Shown: positions 33,884 to 43,932 of the stretch, one piece after another
Layout of the letters: each line of letters opens with the position of its first letter
Position numbering within the stretch: position 1 is the stretch's first letter
Assembly (NCBI RefSeq): GCF_003014575.1
Contig: NZ_PYGF01000010.1
Coordinates: forward strand, 81,056-145,055
Reading direction: 5' to 3'
DNA from: Cecembia rubra
Lineage (GTDB): Bacteria > Bacteroidota > Bacteroidia > Cytophagales > Cyclobacteriaceae
Length of the DNA: 64,000 nucleotides
Translations under genes and position numbers: made by a program
Notes under the pieces: model-generated
What the model saw: the letters and a program-made list of their open reading frames with translations, nothing else
The model's database searches: none
What the model was told of the DNA's origin: nothing

Positions 33884-34411
33884 ATGGGCTTTTCATATCA
33901 AATTCAAGATCAATTTGCTCCTCATTTTATTACTTTTACGGTTCGCCAATGGGTAGATGTTTTTACAAGAAAATGCTATGTGGAAATTCTCATTGAAAGC
34001 CTCAAATTTTGCCAAAAAAACAAAGGATTAAAAATCTATGCATGGGTTATTATGAGTAACCATTGTCATTTGATTATTTCTTCTGAAAAAGTACCTCTTT
34101 CTGATATCATTCGAGATTTCAAAAAATTCACCTCAAAGGCCATTTATGATGCAATATCAAAAAATCCAGAAGAAAGCAGGAAGAAATGGTTACTATGGAT
34201 TTTAAAGAAGAACGAGAAAATTTGGTTTTGGAAAAATGGCTATCATGGAGAAGAGATTTTTTCAGAAAGCTTCATGATATCTAAAATAAATTATATCCAC
34301 CAAAACCCAGTAAGAGCTGGGATTGTAGAAAAAGAAGAAGAATATATCTACAGCAGTTGTGGAGATTTTTATGGAATTAGAAAAGGTAAGATTGACTTGG
34401 AGGGTATTTGA
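33884..34411 (+). CDS. REP-associated tyrosine transposase (IS200-like Y1 superfamily)
   Basis: The 175-residue protein has the HUH motif MSNHCHL (His60 and His62) and a late YIHQNPVRAGIV with the probable catalytic Tyr137 in NY-IHQNP. The C-terminal FYGIRKGKIDL fits the RAYT (COG1943) subgroup. These single-strand nucleases process REP hairpins and are usually single-copy and non-mobile as such. It lies inside a REP-like array, with copies on both sides, and its base composition is AT-rich. Length is normal for RAYT. It is intact; no frameshift is seen. Confidence 0.93.
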   Translation: MGFSYQIQDQFAPHFITFTVRQWVDVFTRKCYVEILIESLKFCQKNKGLKIYAWVIMSNHCHLIISSEKVPLSDIIRDFKKFTSKAIYDAISKNPEESRKKWLLWILKKNEKIWFWKNGYHGEEIFSESFMISKINYIHQNPVRAGIVEKEEEYIYSSCGDFYGIRKGKIDLEGI

Positions 34412-34476
34412 TTTTTTTTTAAGGATTAAAAATCCTCAGCATCGCTCTTCGGAATTGCAAATCCCGAAGAGCAGTG
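34412..34476. repeat. Partial REP-like unit after the transposase
   Basis: A degenerate fragment of the 129-bp unit: AAGGATT-aaa-AATCCT, then CTCTTCGG-aattgcaaat-CCCGAAGAG with a less perfect stem. It ends just before DR2. Confidence 0.7.
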
Positions 34477-34619
34477 CTATAACGAGGTAATTGCTTCTTG
34501 AAATTTGCAATTTCGAGAATGGATAAGGCGGATTTTTAATCCGCATAAACTTCCTTTTGAGAATCCAGGGATCAAAAATCCCTATTATCGCTCTTCGGGA
34601 TTAAAAATCCTGAAGAGCG
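34477..34619. repeat. Direct repeat DR2, adjoining the symporter gene
   Basis: 143 bp, about 97 percent identical to 33475-33617. It ends exactly at the base before the stop codon of the symporter (34620-34622). It carries the same internal palindromes. Confidence 0.9.
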
Positions 34620-36329
34620 TTACTTCCAATCCCTCTTCAACAACTGTATCAAACCTGCAAAAATCATCACAGCAAGACATCCAATCGCATTATACCATAA
34701 GAAGCCTATATTGATGTCGATTCCAAATAAGCTCCCTCCATTGTTGTAATGTATCAAAAGGATTAGGGCTTCTGCCAAAAACGCCGCAATAAACACTGCA
34801 TTTCCTTTGATCCATTTCATATAAAAACCTACCACAAAAATCCCCAAGATCGTTCCATAGAACAGTGATCCCAGTAGATTGACTGCTTGGATCAGGTTTT
34901 CAAATAGGTTGGCATAGGTGGCAAAAAGGATGGCAAATATGCCCCAAAATGCGGTGAACATCTTTGAAGAAACAAGGTAATGGTATTGATTACCGGATTT
35001 CACAATGGATCTCTTATACACATCAATTGTTGTGGTGGAACCTAATGCGTTTAACTCCGAAGCAGTAGATGACATCGCTGCACTGAAAATTACCGCAAAT
35101 AACAATCCTACAACTCCCTTGGGTAGGTAATCCATTACAAACCGCATAAAAACGTAATCCGTATCTCTGGTTTCAGCTCCGGGGCTATTTTTCACTATCA
35201 GCTCTTTGACTTCTGTCCTGATCTTTTCTTGCTGAACCTGATGTTCCTTGATCTTAGCTTTGGTATTTTGAATTGCTTCCTCATCATTGGCCTCCACTGC
35301 CTTAAGCAAAGTATTCAACTGCTGATTTTTCTCTTGAAATGCCTGCTTGAATTCTTCCTGCAACAATAAATAATCTTCCAAGTAGGCAGAATTTTCCAAT
35401 TGTTCGGTCTGTACCTTATTAAATACCACAGGAGGTTGGAAGTATTGGTAAAAAACAAAAACCATTACTCCGATAAACAGGATAATAAACTGCATAGGAA
35501 CTTTAAGCAATCCATTCATCATCAAACCCATCCGGCTTTGAGTCAGGGAACTGCCGGAAAGGTAACGCTGCACTTGGGACTGGTCTGTACCAAAATAAGA
35601 CATAAAGAGAAACAGCGCTGCAGTCATCCCTGACCAGAAATTGTAGCGGTCTGCCAAATCCAACTCAAAATTGACAATATTGAGCTTATCCATTTTTCCA
35701 GCCACATGCAAAGCTTCAGTAAATTGTATCGGAAGCATCTGGATTACCAGAATTCCAGCTAAAACCATCCCTCCCATCATAATACCCATTTGCTGCTTTT
35801 GAGTGATACTCACTGCTCGGGTTCCTCCTGATACGGTATAAATGATTACCAGAACACCAATAAAAACATTTGTAAAGGTGAGGTTCCAACCCAAAAGCGT
35901 TGAAAGGATAATAGCAGGTGCATAGATGGTAATTCCGGCAGCCAAGCCCCTTTGAATCAAAAATAAAAAGGCAGCCAAGGTCCTTGTCTTTAGGTCAAAA
36001 CGTTCCTCTAAAAACTCATAAGCGGTATACACCTTGAGTTTGTAATAAATGGGAAGAAATGTTGCCGATAGGATAATCATTGCCAACGGTAACCCAAAAT
36101 AAAATTGGATGAAGCGCATCCCATCATCATATGCCTGGCCGGGTGTACTTAGGAAAGTGATTGCCGAAGCTTGCGTGGCCATAATCGAAAGACCAATCGT
36201 CCACCAGTTCATGTTCCCTGTTCCTCGGATATAGCTATCCATATCCCTGATCCCATAGGTCCTATACACCCCAATGCCAACAATTGTCAAGAGAGTTCCG
36301 AAGAGTACCAGCCAGTCGATTAAACTCAT
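34620..36329 (-). CDS. Sodium:solute symporter (SSS/SLC5 family) with coiled-coil insertion
   Basis: The 569-residue membrane protein has about 13 hydrophobic helices of SSS type: TQASAITFLSTPG (about 52-64), VSGGTRAVSITQ, SYFGTDQSQVQRYL (about 244-257) and SAAMSSTASELNALG (about 413-427). Substrate may be a sugar, sialic acid or similar. A charged, Gln/Glu-rich coiled-coil-like segment (about 303-390, QLENSAYLEDYL..LEANDEEAIQNTKAK) interrupts the helices, as in several Bacteroidota SSS proteins. The start ATG overlaps the stop of a 33-codon membrane ORF. The gene ends directly at a REP repeat. Confidence 0.93.
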   Translation of the reverse strand: MSLIDWLVLFGTLLTIVGIGVYRTYGIRDMDSYIRGTGNMNWWTIGLSIMATQASAITFLSTPGQAYDDGMRFIQFYFGLPLAMIILSATFLPIYYKLKVYTAYEFLEERFDLKTRTLAAFLFLIQRGLAAGITIYAPAIILSTLLGWNLTFTNVFIGVLVIIYTVSGGTRAVSITQKQQMGIMMGGMVLAGILVIQMLPIQFTEALHVAGKMDKLNIVNFELDLADRYNFWSGMTAALFLFMSYFGTDQSQVQRYLSGSSLTQSRMGLMMNGLLKVPMQFIILFIGVMVFVFYQYFQPPVVFNKVQTEQLENSAYLEDYLLLQEEFKQAFQEKNQQLNTLLKAVEANDEEAIQNTKAKIKEHQVQQEKIRTEVKELIVKNSPGAETRDTDYVFMRFVMDYLPKGVVGLLFAVIFSAAMSSTASELNALGSTTTIDVYKRSIVKSGNQYHYLVSSKMFTAFWGIFAILFATYANLFENLIQAVNLLGSLFYGTILGIFVVGFYMKWIKGNAVFIAAFLAEALILLIHYNNGGSLFGIDINIGFLWYNAIGCLAVMIFAGLIQLLKRDWK

Positions 36330-36427
36330 GAAAAACTTATTTTAAGCCAGTAAAATAAAAACACCAGGATCCCCAAAACTACCATTTGGGCAATATACCA
36401 ATTCTTCCATTTGATGTTATCTTTCAC
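36326..36427 (-). CDS. 33-residue single-helix membrane peptide overlapping the symporter
   Basis: A GTG at 36427 overlaps the end of the PIG-L gene (AGTGAAAGATAA), and the TGA overlaps the symporter ATG (ATGA). The product is basic and polar at the start (MKDNIKWKNWY), followed by one hydrophobic helix (IAQMVVLGILVFLFYWL) and KISFS. The tight overlap on both sides and the helix suggest a real translated small subunit, like the small subunits seen next to some SSS and NSS transporters; no family was recognised. Start codon is not certain. Confidence 0.5.
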   Translation of the reverse strand: MKDNIKWKNWYIAQMVVLGILVFLFYWLKISFS

Positions 36428-38879
36428 TGGCCTGCTCAATTAGGTTGACAAAGATTTTGATGGCACCTGGAACACCTGCCGGCAGTTGCCTGAACCATGA
36501 AATACCGGAATAAGTATAAGTTCCCTTACCATATCTGGCATATAACAGTGATCCTTGTAATTCCGATTCTCCTGGATCCTGCATAGTTAAGGGGGCAGTA
36601 TACAAAGGATCCCAATTCGAAGTGAAATACAGACCCCTTTCCTGAACCCAACCATTAAAATCGGATGCAATTATCCTATTTGGTCTCCTTAAAACAGGAT
36701 GTGAAAAATCTGCATTTACCGGGGAATTTTCAACAGTCACGCGCTCTCTGGAAATACTGAATGGATAAGGACCTAAATCCCTTGTCAAAAGAGGAGAAGA
36801 TGTATTATACTGAACTATCAAATTTCCTCCCTCCTTTACATATTCCATCAATTCATCCACATGAGTGGCGAGTCCCTGATTCACATTAAATGCACGGATA
36901 CCTACAATCACCGTCGCAAAGTTTTTAAGTCTATTTTTTCTGATATCTGCATCATCTAAAATACTAACTTGATAACCCAAACTCCTCAATACCTCAGGCA
37001 CATCATCTCCAGCTCCGGGAATATATCCCACTGTTTGTCCACTGATTTTGATGTCCATTTTCACCAAATTGATAGTGGTATTGGTAAAATAAGTCAGGTT
37101 AGGAATATGTTTATAAATGATCCTTTTGGTATCCTGGTGGAATTTTCTCCCGTCCTTTGTAACATAAGAAATTGTTAACTCTTTCTTTTCCTGATCAGAA
37201 TCCAAAAATTTGATAAAGAAATCTTTTCTGTTCCTTCTTTCGTCTATTGATGAATCAATGATCTGATATTGCTTTGGCAAAATTCCGCTGATTTCAATTT
37301 CACCATCTAAAATTCTATTTCTGAAGCTTACCTCCACCTTAAGTAAATCATCAGCCCCGGGAATGATAAATAAATTGGATTTATCAAGACTCACATTGAC
37401 CTCAGGAACCAAAGTAAAAGGCTGATTGATCTCCCCGTCAACCTGATCATTGTATTTATATTTCAACGGAAGAACCAATGTTAATGGCTGCCCATCTGCC
37501 AACAATTGGACAGTTCCCTGAATTGTGGAACCATTAACAGGAGGACCTATTTTTGAAATTTTCTCAATCTGAAACAAACTGTTTTCTATTGGTTTTTCAA
37601 GCCAGAAAGGCTGTGATACCGGATAATCCAAAGGAATCTGAATTTCAAAGTTCTTTACAAAAGGCTTATTGTTTACTGCCTGTGCATTTAGGTCATGAGA
37701 GAATATATCACTCTTAAAGGATTGGAGTGTCAACGGGAAGGCACTTGGGTTATTGAAAACCATTTCAACTGAGATTTTTTCACCCGGATAACCAATTTCC
37801 TTACGGATAACAAATTCAGACTTAATTCCCAACACATTCAGAATCATCTGATCAAGATGCGCTTTCTTTTCCACAAACCATTGATCTAAGAGGTCTTCAG
37901 ATCCCAGAATTTTCTTAATTTCCAAGAGGTTCTTCACATTCTTCTCAGGCTCAATGAAATTAAACTCTTTGATTGCCTTATCAATAGATTGAAGGACAGA
38001 AGAACTGTTTTTTAATAACTTCCAGCGGGACTCAATCCCTTCAAAAGGAGATAAAGAAAACGGTTCACCTTGGATCATTTCAATAAAATCATTGCCCTGA
38101 CCAATCTGTGAGGTTGACCCAAAACCTTGTGATTTGTGCATGGTACGACTATCTGCGGCAATTTGGGAATAGGTGGTCCCTAAAAGCGGATTGTACTCCC
38201 CTACCAAAAAGCGGTGATAAACTTTCCCCTCTTCAGGTTCATATTGACCACCCCAACTGTAGGCGTTCCAGAAAATCCGCTTAGCCTGCCAAGGATGCGC
38301 ATATGTCAACTGCTCTGGAAAAATATTCTTGTCGGCTGCCTTGGTAAAGGCTTCAACGCTCAACATGGCAGAAGAGGTATGATGCCCGTGTGTGGTTCCA
38401 GGAATTGTATTGAAACGGTTTATAATTATGTCAGGCTGGAATTTTCTCACAATCCATACTACATCAGACAATAATTTTTCTTTGTCCCAGTTATTAAAAG
38501 TTTCATCAGGATTTTTGCTGAATCCAAAATCCAGAGCACGGCTGAAAAACTGCCTACCCCCATCGGTTTCCCTAGCTCTTAAAAGTTCATGTGTCCTGAT
38601 CAAACCTAACTCAATGCCAAGTTCTTTTCCAATCAGGTTCTGACCTCCATCACCCCTGGTAAGTGAAAGGTAAGCTACATCAGCATGTTCTGCATTGGCC
38701 AAGTAGGCAATCAGTCTTGTGTTTTCATCATCCGGATGGGCAGCAACATAAAGTACCCTTTTGGTTTCTTTAAACCTCAATAAATCATGATAAATTACAG
38801 ATGAAGGTGTGGTTTGGGCGAAGGATAAAATGGAAAGAAAATAAATTAAGCTAAATAGCCACCATTTTGGGTTTCTCAT
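36417..38879 (-). CDS. PIG-L/LmbE-family deacetylase with long beta-rich C-terminus
   Basis: The 820-residue protein has a signal peptide (LIYFLSILSFAQ) and an N-terminal PIG-L domain with zinc motif AHPDDE (47-52) and a late GTTHGHHTSSAML (about 165-177) with the third His ligand. These enzymes deacetylate GlcNAc-type sugars or thiols. From about 350 a beta-sandwich-rich region follows, and around 620-790 a ThuA/GATase-like fold (VGYIPGAGDDVPEVLRSLGY, VIVGIRAFNVNQGLATH, EGGNLIVQYNTSS). Large secreted forms are common in Bacteroidota. It heads an operon with the small ORF and the symporter, so a transported sugar may be its product; this is inference. Confidence 0.88.
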   Translation of the reverse strand: MRNPKWWLFSLIYFLSILSFAQTTPSSVIYHDLLRFKETKRVLYVAAHPDDENTRLIAYLANAEHADVAYLSLTRGDGGQNLIGKELGIELGLIRTHELLRARETDGGRQFFSRALDFGFSKNPDETFNNWDKEKLLSDVVWIVRKFQPDIIINRFNTIPGTTHGHHTSSAMLSVEAFTKAADKNIFPEQLTYAHPWQAKRIFWNAYSWGGQYEPEEGKVYHRFLVGEYNPLLGTTYSQIAADSRTMHKSQGFGSTSQIGQGNDFIEMIQGEPFSLSPFEGIESRWKLLKNSSSVLQSIDKAIKEFNFIEPEKNVKNLLEIKKILGSEDLLDQWFVEKKAHLDQMILNVLGIKSEFVIRKEIGYPGEKISVEMVFNNPSAFPLTLQSFKSDIFSHDLNAQAVNNKPFVKNFEIQIPLDYPVSQPFWLEKPIENSLFQIEKISKIGPPVNGSTIQGTVQLLADGQPLTLVLPLKYKYNDQVDGEINQPFTLVPEVNVSLDKSNLFIIPGADDLLKVEVSFRNRILDGEIEISGILPKQYQIIDSSIDERRNRKDFFIKFLDSDQEKKELTISYVTKDGRKFHQDTKRIIYKHIPNLTYFTNTTINLVKMDIKISGQTVGYIPGAGDDVPEVLRSLGYQVSILDDADIRKNRLKNFATVIVGIRAFNVNQGLATHVDELMEYVKEGGNLIVQYNTSSPLLTRDLGPYPFSISRERVTVENSPVNADFSHPVLRRPNRIIASDFNGWVQERGLYFTSNWDPLYTAPLTMQDPGESELQGSLLYARYGKGTYTYSGISWFRQLPAGVPGAIKIFVNLIEQASER

Positions 38880-39018
38880 AATCTGTCAATTTGGGGAAAT
38901 CTACGGTAATGAATTAATAATAAAAACTGATTTTTATATCAATGGGTTTTGAAGGTTGTTAAATGATCTTAATAACCGTTTGATGTAAAAAGGATTTTTC
39001 ATCCATTCCTTGAAAGAT

Positions 39019-39054
39019 CAAAAAAAAACCGGACTTCGACAGCCCGGTTTTTAA
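39019..39054. terminator. Terminator of the gyrA-TPR operon
   Basis: Stem AAAAACCGG/CCGGTTTTT with an 11-base loop. Both ends carry A/T runs, so it could work in both directions; it lies just after the TPR gene (stop at 39073). Confidence 0.85.
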
Positions 39055-39072
39055 TTTTGGTATTAATTGATT

Positions 39073-40284
39073 TTATCTTTCCATCCAATCTGGACCCAAC
39101 AGAGTAATCAGTCTCTGATTGTATTTTTCCGCCTCGGATGTATTTTTCAATCTGGTATGGATCTGATATAGAATTTCAAGAATTTCAGTATTATCAGGCT
39201 TCAGTTCTGAAGCTTTAGTAAAGTAAGGAACAGATTCTTTATATAGGTTATCCGCTTCTTCAGCCATTTTTGGAGCTCTTACTTCCCACTCATCATCAGA
39301 AAGATTGTTTACTTCAGCCAAGATGGCTCTCGCCCTGTCCAAAAAGATAGCACCTGTATAATAGTTGCCTTCAAAGAAGGTAGGATCAACAGCTACAGAC
39401 TTTTTGTATTGCTCCAAAGCACCATCTAAATCACCTGATTGTTCCAATAGGTAACCATATCTTAACAAAAGTCCAGAATTATTTGGATCATCCTTTAAAG
39501 CTTCTTTAACAGAAGCCATAGCTTCGTCCATTTTGTTCATTTGAAGCAATAACTGCACTTCAAATTCAGACAAAGTTTTGTCTTCAGGGAAGTCCATCCT
39601 GGCAGCTACTACGTATTTGTAAGCCTGTTCAGGATCTTGATCTTCAGAACTTGCGATCTGGATCAAGAAGTAATACGTATTCAACTTATTGTATTCAGGA
39701 ACTTCAATCAAAGCCTTAAAATGCTTTTTGGCATCCTCAGTTTTTCCAAGCTCCTGGTAAGCCAGATAACCTGCATTGAAATGCGCTGTGGTGTCGGTGG
39801 GGTCAATCTCTGAAATAAGGTTAAAGAACTCATAAGACATCGAATAATCATCATCCTCATAAGCTTGAAGCGCTTTGTTGAAAGCCGCATTCTTCAAGGT
39901 TATTTTAGAGAATGGCCTTAAATTATCCGGCATCCCTTGCATATCTTCCTTATAAACCTCTTTTCCGATTTTACTGTTTTTGTCATTACCCACCATAGAC
40001 ATGGTCTTATCAAAAGACTCTAAAGCAGATTTACCAGTTTTTACTGTAGAAGCAGCCATATCTTCATCTGCTTCGAACATTTTTGTCAGGATTTTAGCTT
40101 TGATCAATGTGGTATTAGGGTCATCTTTAGTCTCGGGACTTTCTAAAGCAGCTTGAATATCGTTCATCGCAGCTTCAAGATCTCCCTTCTTGAAGTTCCT
40201 ATCTGCTGAGCTGACAACCTTTTTTTGTCCAAAAGCAGTGGATGCTGCTACAACCATTGCCAATGATAGAATTAACTTTTTCAT
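39073..40284 (-). CDS. Periplasmic TPR-repeat protein
   Basis: The 403-residue protein has a signal peptide (LILSLAMVVAASTAFGQ). Repeated TPR-like helix pairs follow: NFKKGDLEAAMNDIQAAL, AAFNKALQAYEDDDYSMSYE, HFNAGYLAYQELGKTEDAKK, ALKDDPNNSGLLLRYGYLLE, GALEQYKKSVAVDPTFFEG, EIYQIHTRLKNTSEA. TPRs bind other proteins. It lies 40 bp downstream of gyrA and ends in a terminator, an arrangement I have seen as common in Cytophagales. Partner unknown. Confidence 0.86.
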   Translation of the reverse strand: MKKLILSLAMVVAASTAFGQKKVVSSADRNFKKGDLEAAMNDIQAALESPETKDDPNTTLIKAKILTKMFEADEDMAASTVKTGKSALESFDKTMSMVGNDKNSKIGKEVYKEDMQGMPDNLRPFSKITLKNAAFNKALQAYEDDDYSMSYEFFNLISEIDPTDTTAHFNAGYLAYQELGKTEDAKKHFKALIEVPEYNKLNTYYFLIQIASSEDQDPEQAYKYVVAARMDFPEDKTLSEFEVQLLLQMNKMDEAMASVKEALKDDPNNSGLLLRYGYLLEQSGDLDGALEQYKKSVAVDPTFFEGNYYTGAIFLDRARAILAEVNNLSDDEWEVRAPKMAEEADNLYKESVPYFTKASELKPDNTEILEILYQIHTRLKNTSEAEKYNQRLITLLGPDWMER

Positions 40285-40324
40285 TTGCGTTTAAATTTGC
40301 TAATTGTTTGGTATTGTTTAAGTT

Positions 40325-42808
40325 CTATTCAATTTGAGGTGCAGTTGGATCTTCCTCCTCCTCGTCTTTTTTAATTTTCTCTACTGAGGATATCGCATCC
40401 CCTTCGCTAAGTTTGATAAGCCTCACTCCTTGGGTAGCCCGTCCCATTACCCTAAGGTCAGATACAGGAGTCCTGATTGTAATACCTGACTTATTGATAA
40501 TCATCAAGTCATCTGTATCAACCACTTCTTTTATAGCTACCAAATAACCGGTCTTTTCGGTAATATTCATAGCCTTTACTCCTTTTCCTCCCCTATTGGT
40601 GATTCTGTACTCATCTAAAGGAGACCGTTTTCCATATCCTTTTTCAGAAACCACCAAAAGGCTTGCATCTTCTCTGGAAGCACATACCATGCCAACAACT
40701 TCGTCTTTAACATCACTTAACGTTATGGCCTTAACACCTGTAGCAGTCCTACCCATAGGTCTCACCGTTGATTCATGGAAATGGATGGCCCTACCGGATT
40801 TTGCAGCAATGATGATATGGGAATCCCCGTTTGTCATATCCACCTGCAAGAGCTGATCATCCTCTCTAATATTCAATGCAATTATACCATTTGACCTTGG
40901 CCTGGAATATTGCTCTAGTGTTGTCTTTTTGATTACACCTTGCTTGGTCACCATCACCAGGAAATTATTGTTGATATAATCAACGTCATTCAGATCTCCT
41001 ACCTGAATGATAGACCTGATTTTATCTTCAGGTTCTATGTTGATCAAGTTCTGGATTGGTCTCCCTTTGGATGTTTTGGAACCCTCAGGAATAGCATAGG
41101 TTTTCAACCAGAACAATTTCCCGTGATCGGTGAAAATAAGAAGATAATTATGTGTAGATGCTGTAAATAAGTATTCTGTCCAATCATCTTCCTTGGTGGC
41201 AGCTCCCCTTGAACCAACACCACCTCTGCTTTGTGTCCTATATTCCGTCAGTAAGGTTCTTTTTACGTAACCCTGATGGGATACGGTAATAATCACCTCC
41301 TCATTTGGAATCATATCTTCATAACTGAAATCTTCAGCATTATGCTCAATAACAGTTCTTCTTTCGTCATTGTAGCGCTCTTTCATTTCAGTCAGTTCAT
41401 CCTTGATGATCTGCATCCTTCTTTCCTCACTTCCTAGGATGTCCTTAAGGTCCTCAATGAGCAACATGATCTCCTTGTATTCCTCTTGGATTTTCTCACG
41501 CTCCATGCCTGTAAGACGCTGCAACCTCATGTCTAGAATGGCCCGTGCCTGAATTTCACTTAGGCCGAAACGCTCCATCAAACCATTTCTGGCAGTCTCA
41601 GGATCTCTTGAGCTTCTGATCAAAGCAATCACTTCGTCCAAATTGTCCAAGGCAATCAAATAACCTTCAAGGATATGTGCCCGCTTCTCCGCTTCTTTCA
41701 ATTCATATTCTGTCCTTCTGACTACTACCTCATGCCTATGATTGACATAATGAGTAATCATATCTTTCAGATTAAGCGTCTGTGGCCTTCCCTTAACTAG
41801 AGCCACATTATTAACTGAAAATGAGGTTTGTAACTGCGTCTGCTTATACAGATTATTCAATACTACATTTGGTATTGCATCCCTTTTAAGCTCATACACA
41901 ATGCGCATTCCTTGACGGTCAGACTCATCCCTAATGGCTGAAATTCCCTCAATTTTCTTCTCAGTGATCAGCTGGGCTGTCTTTTCAATCATATTGGCCT
42001 TGTTGACCAAATAAGGTATTTCCGAAATAATGATTGATTCTTTACCACTGTCTTTGGTCTCCACCTCAGCCTTACCGCGGAGGATAATCCTTCCACGTCC
42101 GGTTTCAAAAGCAGCCTTGACACCATTATATCCGTAAATAATACCTCCTGTAGGAAAGTCAGGAGCAATAATATGCTGCATCAATTCTGATACAGTTATA
42201 TCTCTGTTTTCGATGTAGGCAATGATACCATCTACTACCTCACCCAGATTGTGAGGTGCCATATTGGTTGCCATTCCTACAGCGATTCCCGAGGCACCAT
42301 TTAACAAAAGGGCAGGAATTTTGGCAGGAAGAACAACAGGTTCCTTGAGCGAGTCATCAAAGTTAAGCTGAAAATCAACTGTTTCTTTGTTTATATCAGT
42401 CAGCAGCTCTTCTGCAATTCGCTTCAGTCTTGCTTCGGTGTAACGCATTGCGGCAGGATTATCACCATCAATAGAACCAAAGTTTCCTTGACCATCTACC
42501 AAAGGATATCTTAAAGACCAAGGCTGAGCCATGCGGACCATGGTTTCATATACCGCAGAATCACCATGTGGGTGGTATTTACCCAATACTTCCCCTACAA
42601 TCCTTGCTGATTTCTTAAAAGGCTTATTGTGCAAAACGCCCAGTTCCTGCATTCCAAAAAGTATTCTTCTGTGAACTGGCTTAAGTCCATCACGGACGTC
42701 CGGAAGCGCTCTGGAAACAATTACCGACATCGAATAATCGATGTAGGCACCACGCATTTCTTCCTCTATATTAATTGGTATAATGTTCTCTTTTTCTCCT
42801 TGCGCCAT
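40325..42808 (-). CDS. gyrA: DNA gyrase subunit A
   Basis: The 827-residue subunit cuts and rejoins DNA in negative supercoiling. The N-terminal winged-helix region contains the catalytic Tyr123 in RYTEARL. The quinolone region reads [12 protein letters not shown], with Ser84 at the site of E. coli Ser83 and Glu88 at the site of Asp87 (conservative). The C-terminal pinwheel shows the GyrA box [10 protein letters not shown] (about residue 529). The acidic tail ([13 protein letters not shown]) is short. Partner GyrB is not in the window. The TPR gene follows 40 bp downstream. Confidence 0.97.
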   Translation of the reverse strand: MAQGEKENIIPINIEEEMRGAYIDYSMSVIVSRALPDVRDGLKPVHRRILFGMQELGVLHNKPFKKSARIVGEVLGKYHPHGDSAVYETMVRMAQPWSLRYPLVDGQGNFGSIDGDNPAAMRYTEARLKRIAEELLTDINKETVDFQLNFDDSLKEPVVLPAKIPALLLNGASGIAVGMATNMAPHNLGEVVDGIIAYIENRDITVSELMQHIIAPDFPTGGIIYGYNGVKAAFETGRGRIILRGKAEVETKDSGKESIIISEIPYLVNKANMIEKTAQLITEKKIEGISAIRDESDRQGMRIVYELKRDAIPNVVLNNLYKQTQLQTSFSVNNVALVKGRPQTLNLKDMITHYVNHRHEVVVRRTEYELKEAEKRAHILEGYLIALDNLDEVIALIRSSRDPETARNGLMERFGLSEIQARAILDMRLQRLTGMEREKIQEEYKEIMLLIEDLKDILGSEERRMQIIKDELTEMKERYNDERRTVIEHNAEDFSYEDMIPNEEVIITVSHQGYVKRTLLTEYRTQSRGGVGSRGAATKEDDWTEYLFTASTHNYLLIFTDHGKLFWLKTYAIPEGSKTSKGRPIQNLINIEPEDKIRSIIQVGDLNDVDYINNNFLVMVTKQGVIKKTTLEQYSRPRSNGIIALNIREDDQLLQVDMTNGDSHIIIAAKSGRAIHFHESTVRPMGRTATGVKAITLSDVKDEVVGMVCASREDASLLVVSEKGYGKRSPLDEYRITNRGGKGVKAMNITEKTGYLVAIKEVVDTDDLMIINKSGITIRTPVSDLRVMGRATQGVRLIKLSEGDAISSVEKIKKDEEEEDPTAPQIE

Positions 42809-42903
42809 ATTTTTTGTTCATACTCAATAAGCGGGCAAGTTAATAAAAAAGAAACGCTTTTGAAACAGATTATTATGTGATATGGGAACCTATTGGGCAG
42901 CTT

Positions 42904-43884
42904 TTAATACCATTGCCCTATCTTTCTATTCTGCAATCTGAATATTGAACTGCCCCTATACTCCACTCCGTCATGTAAATGTCTCATTACCACGCCACAA
43001 CCCTGAACTTTGCAGCGCTTCGTGCCGGGAAGGTTTATGGAGAAGCCAACTTGGGCCAAATAAAGGTTTTGTCTCAAATCTTGAAATCCAGCAAAATTTT
43101 CAGCCTGAAAAATAAAATTTCTGAACTCTGCCCCACCTCTCACGAAAAATCGGGTGTATTCAGAAAACTCCCTTTCTATCCTCAATCCCACGCTGTAAAA
43201 CGGCTGGTTATTGGTCAGCATGCGTTCATCAAAGGAACTCCTTATCAAAATACTTCCAAATTCAGCATCTAATAGGAATCTCCATGGATAGTTTTGTCTA
43301 ATCCTTTGGTTCTTTTCTGATTGCATGTAAAAATTGGAGGATGCATATCTCCTATATCTCCAGTTTAAAAATTTGGCCCTCTTTCTGGCATCATATAAAA
43401 CTAAGCCCACATTGGCATAAACCTTATCGAAAGTATAATTCTGGTTTTGAAACTGGAATTCGTAATCATTTCCTTTTAATGAAGAAATCTGCCCAAATTC
43501 TCTACCATAGCCCCCACCTATTGTCAAAGTATTGAACACATTGATCCTCACACCCAGATTAATTGGATATGCCATTCCATTACCCCTGAATCTAATTGTA
43601 TCTTCTCCAGTCAACTCCATTGGTTCCTCCAAATTCCTATACTGTACTATTGGATACTGGCCTGGTTGCTCAGAATTAAAGTCAATCACAGGAACATGGT
43701 AAGCACCTCCTCCAGAAATTTCAAAACTGAAATTGCTGATCAGATTTCTGGAAAAATTACCTACATCACTCTGGGCTTTTCTATTTTTTGTCCTGGCTCT
43801 AGTGTCAAATCCAAAAATATCCTCCTGTGCCATGGTTGATCCTAAAGTGAAAAAAAGAATTAAAAACGCGGTTGATTTTTTCAT
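42904..43884 (-). CDS. Outer-membrane beta-barrel protein, Cytophagales type
   Basis: The 326-residue protein has a signal (LILFFTLGSTMAQ) and a glycine/aromatic, strand-rich body (FEISGGGAYHVPV, LTIGGGYGREFGQIS, YANVGLVLYDARKR, FRFLLDAEFGS, SVGLRIEREFSEYTRFFVRGGAEF, YLAQVGFSINLP). After the barrel there is a short tail with two cysteines (RCKVQGCGVV). No family assigned. It is 95 bp from gyrA and transcribed independently. Confidence 0.65.
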   Translation of the reverse strand: MKKSTAFLILFFTLGSTMAQEDIFGFDTRARTKNRKAQSDVGNFSRNLISNFSFEISGGGAYHVPVIDFNSEQPGQYPIVQYRNLEEPMELTGEDTIRFRGNGMAYPINLGVRINVFNTLTIGGGYGREFGQISSLKGNDYEFQFQNQNYTFDKVYANVGLVLYDARKRAKFLNWRYRRYASSNFYMQSEKNQRIRQNYPWRFLLDAEFGSILIRSSFDERMLTNNQPFYSVGLRIEREFSEYTRFFVRGGAEFRNFIFQAENFAGFQDLRQNLYLAQVGFSINLPGTKRCKVQGCGVVMRHLHDGVEYRGSSIFRLQNRKIGQWY

Positions 43885-43932
43885 AACTGTAATAACGAAA
43901 CCTAAAGTAAAAATTATACATGCTAAAAAACA

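Noticed and set aside
33491-34619. CRISPR array
   Set aside because: The repeat units are 129 bp in direct contact, there are no unique spacers and no cas genes; REP-like array with RAYT explains it.
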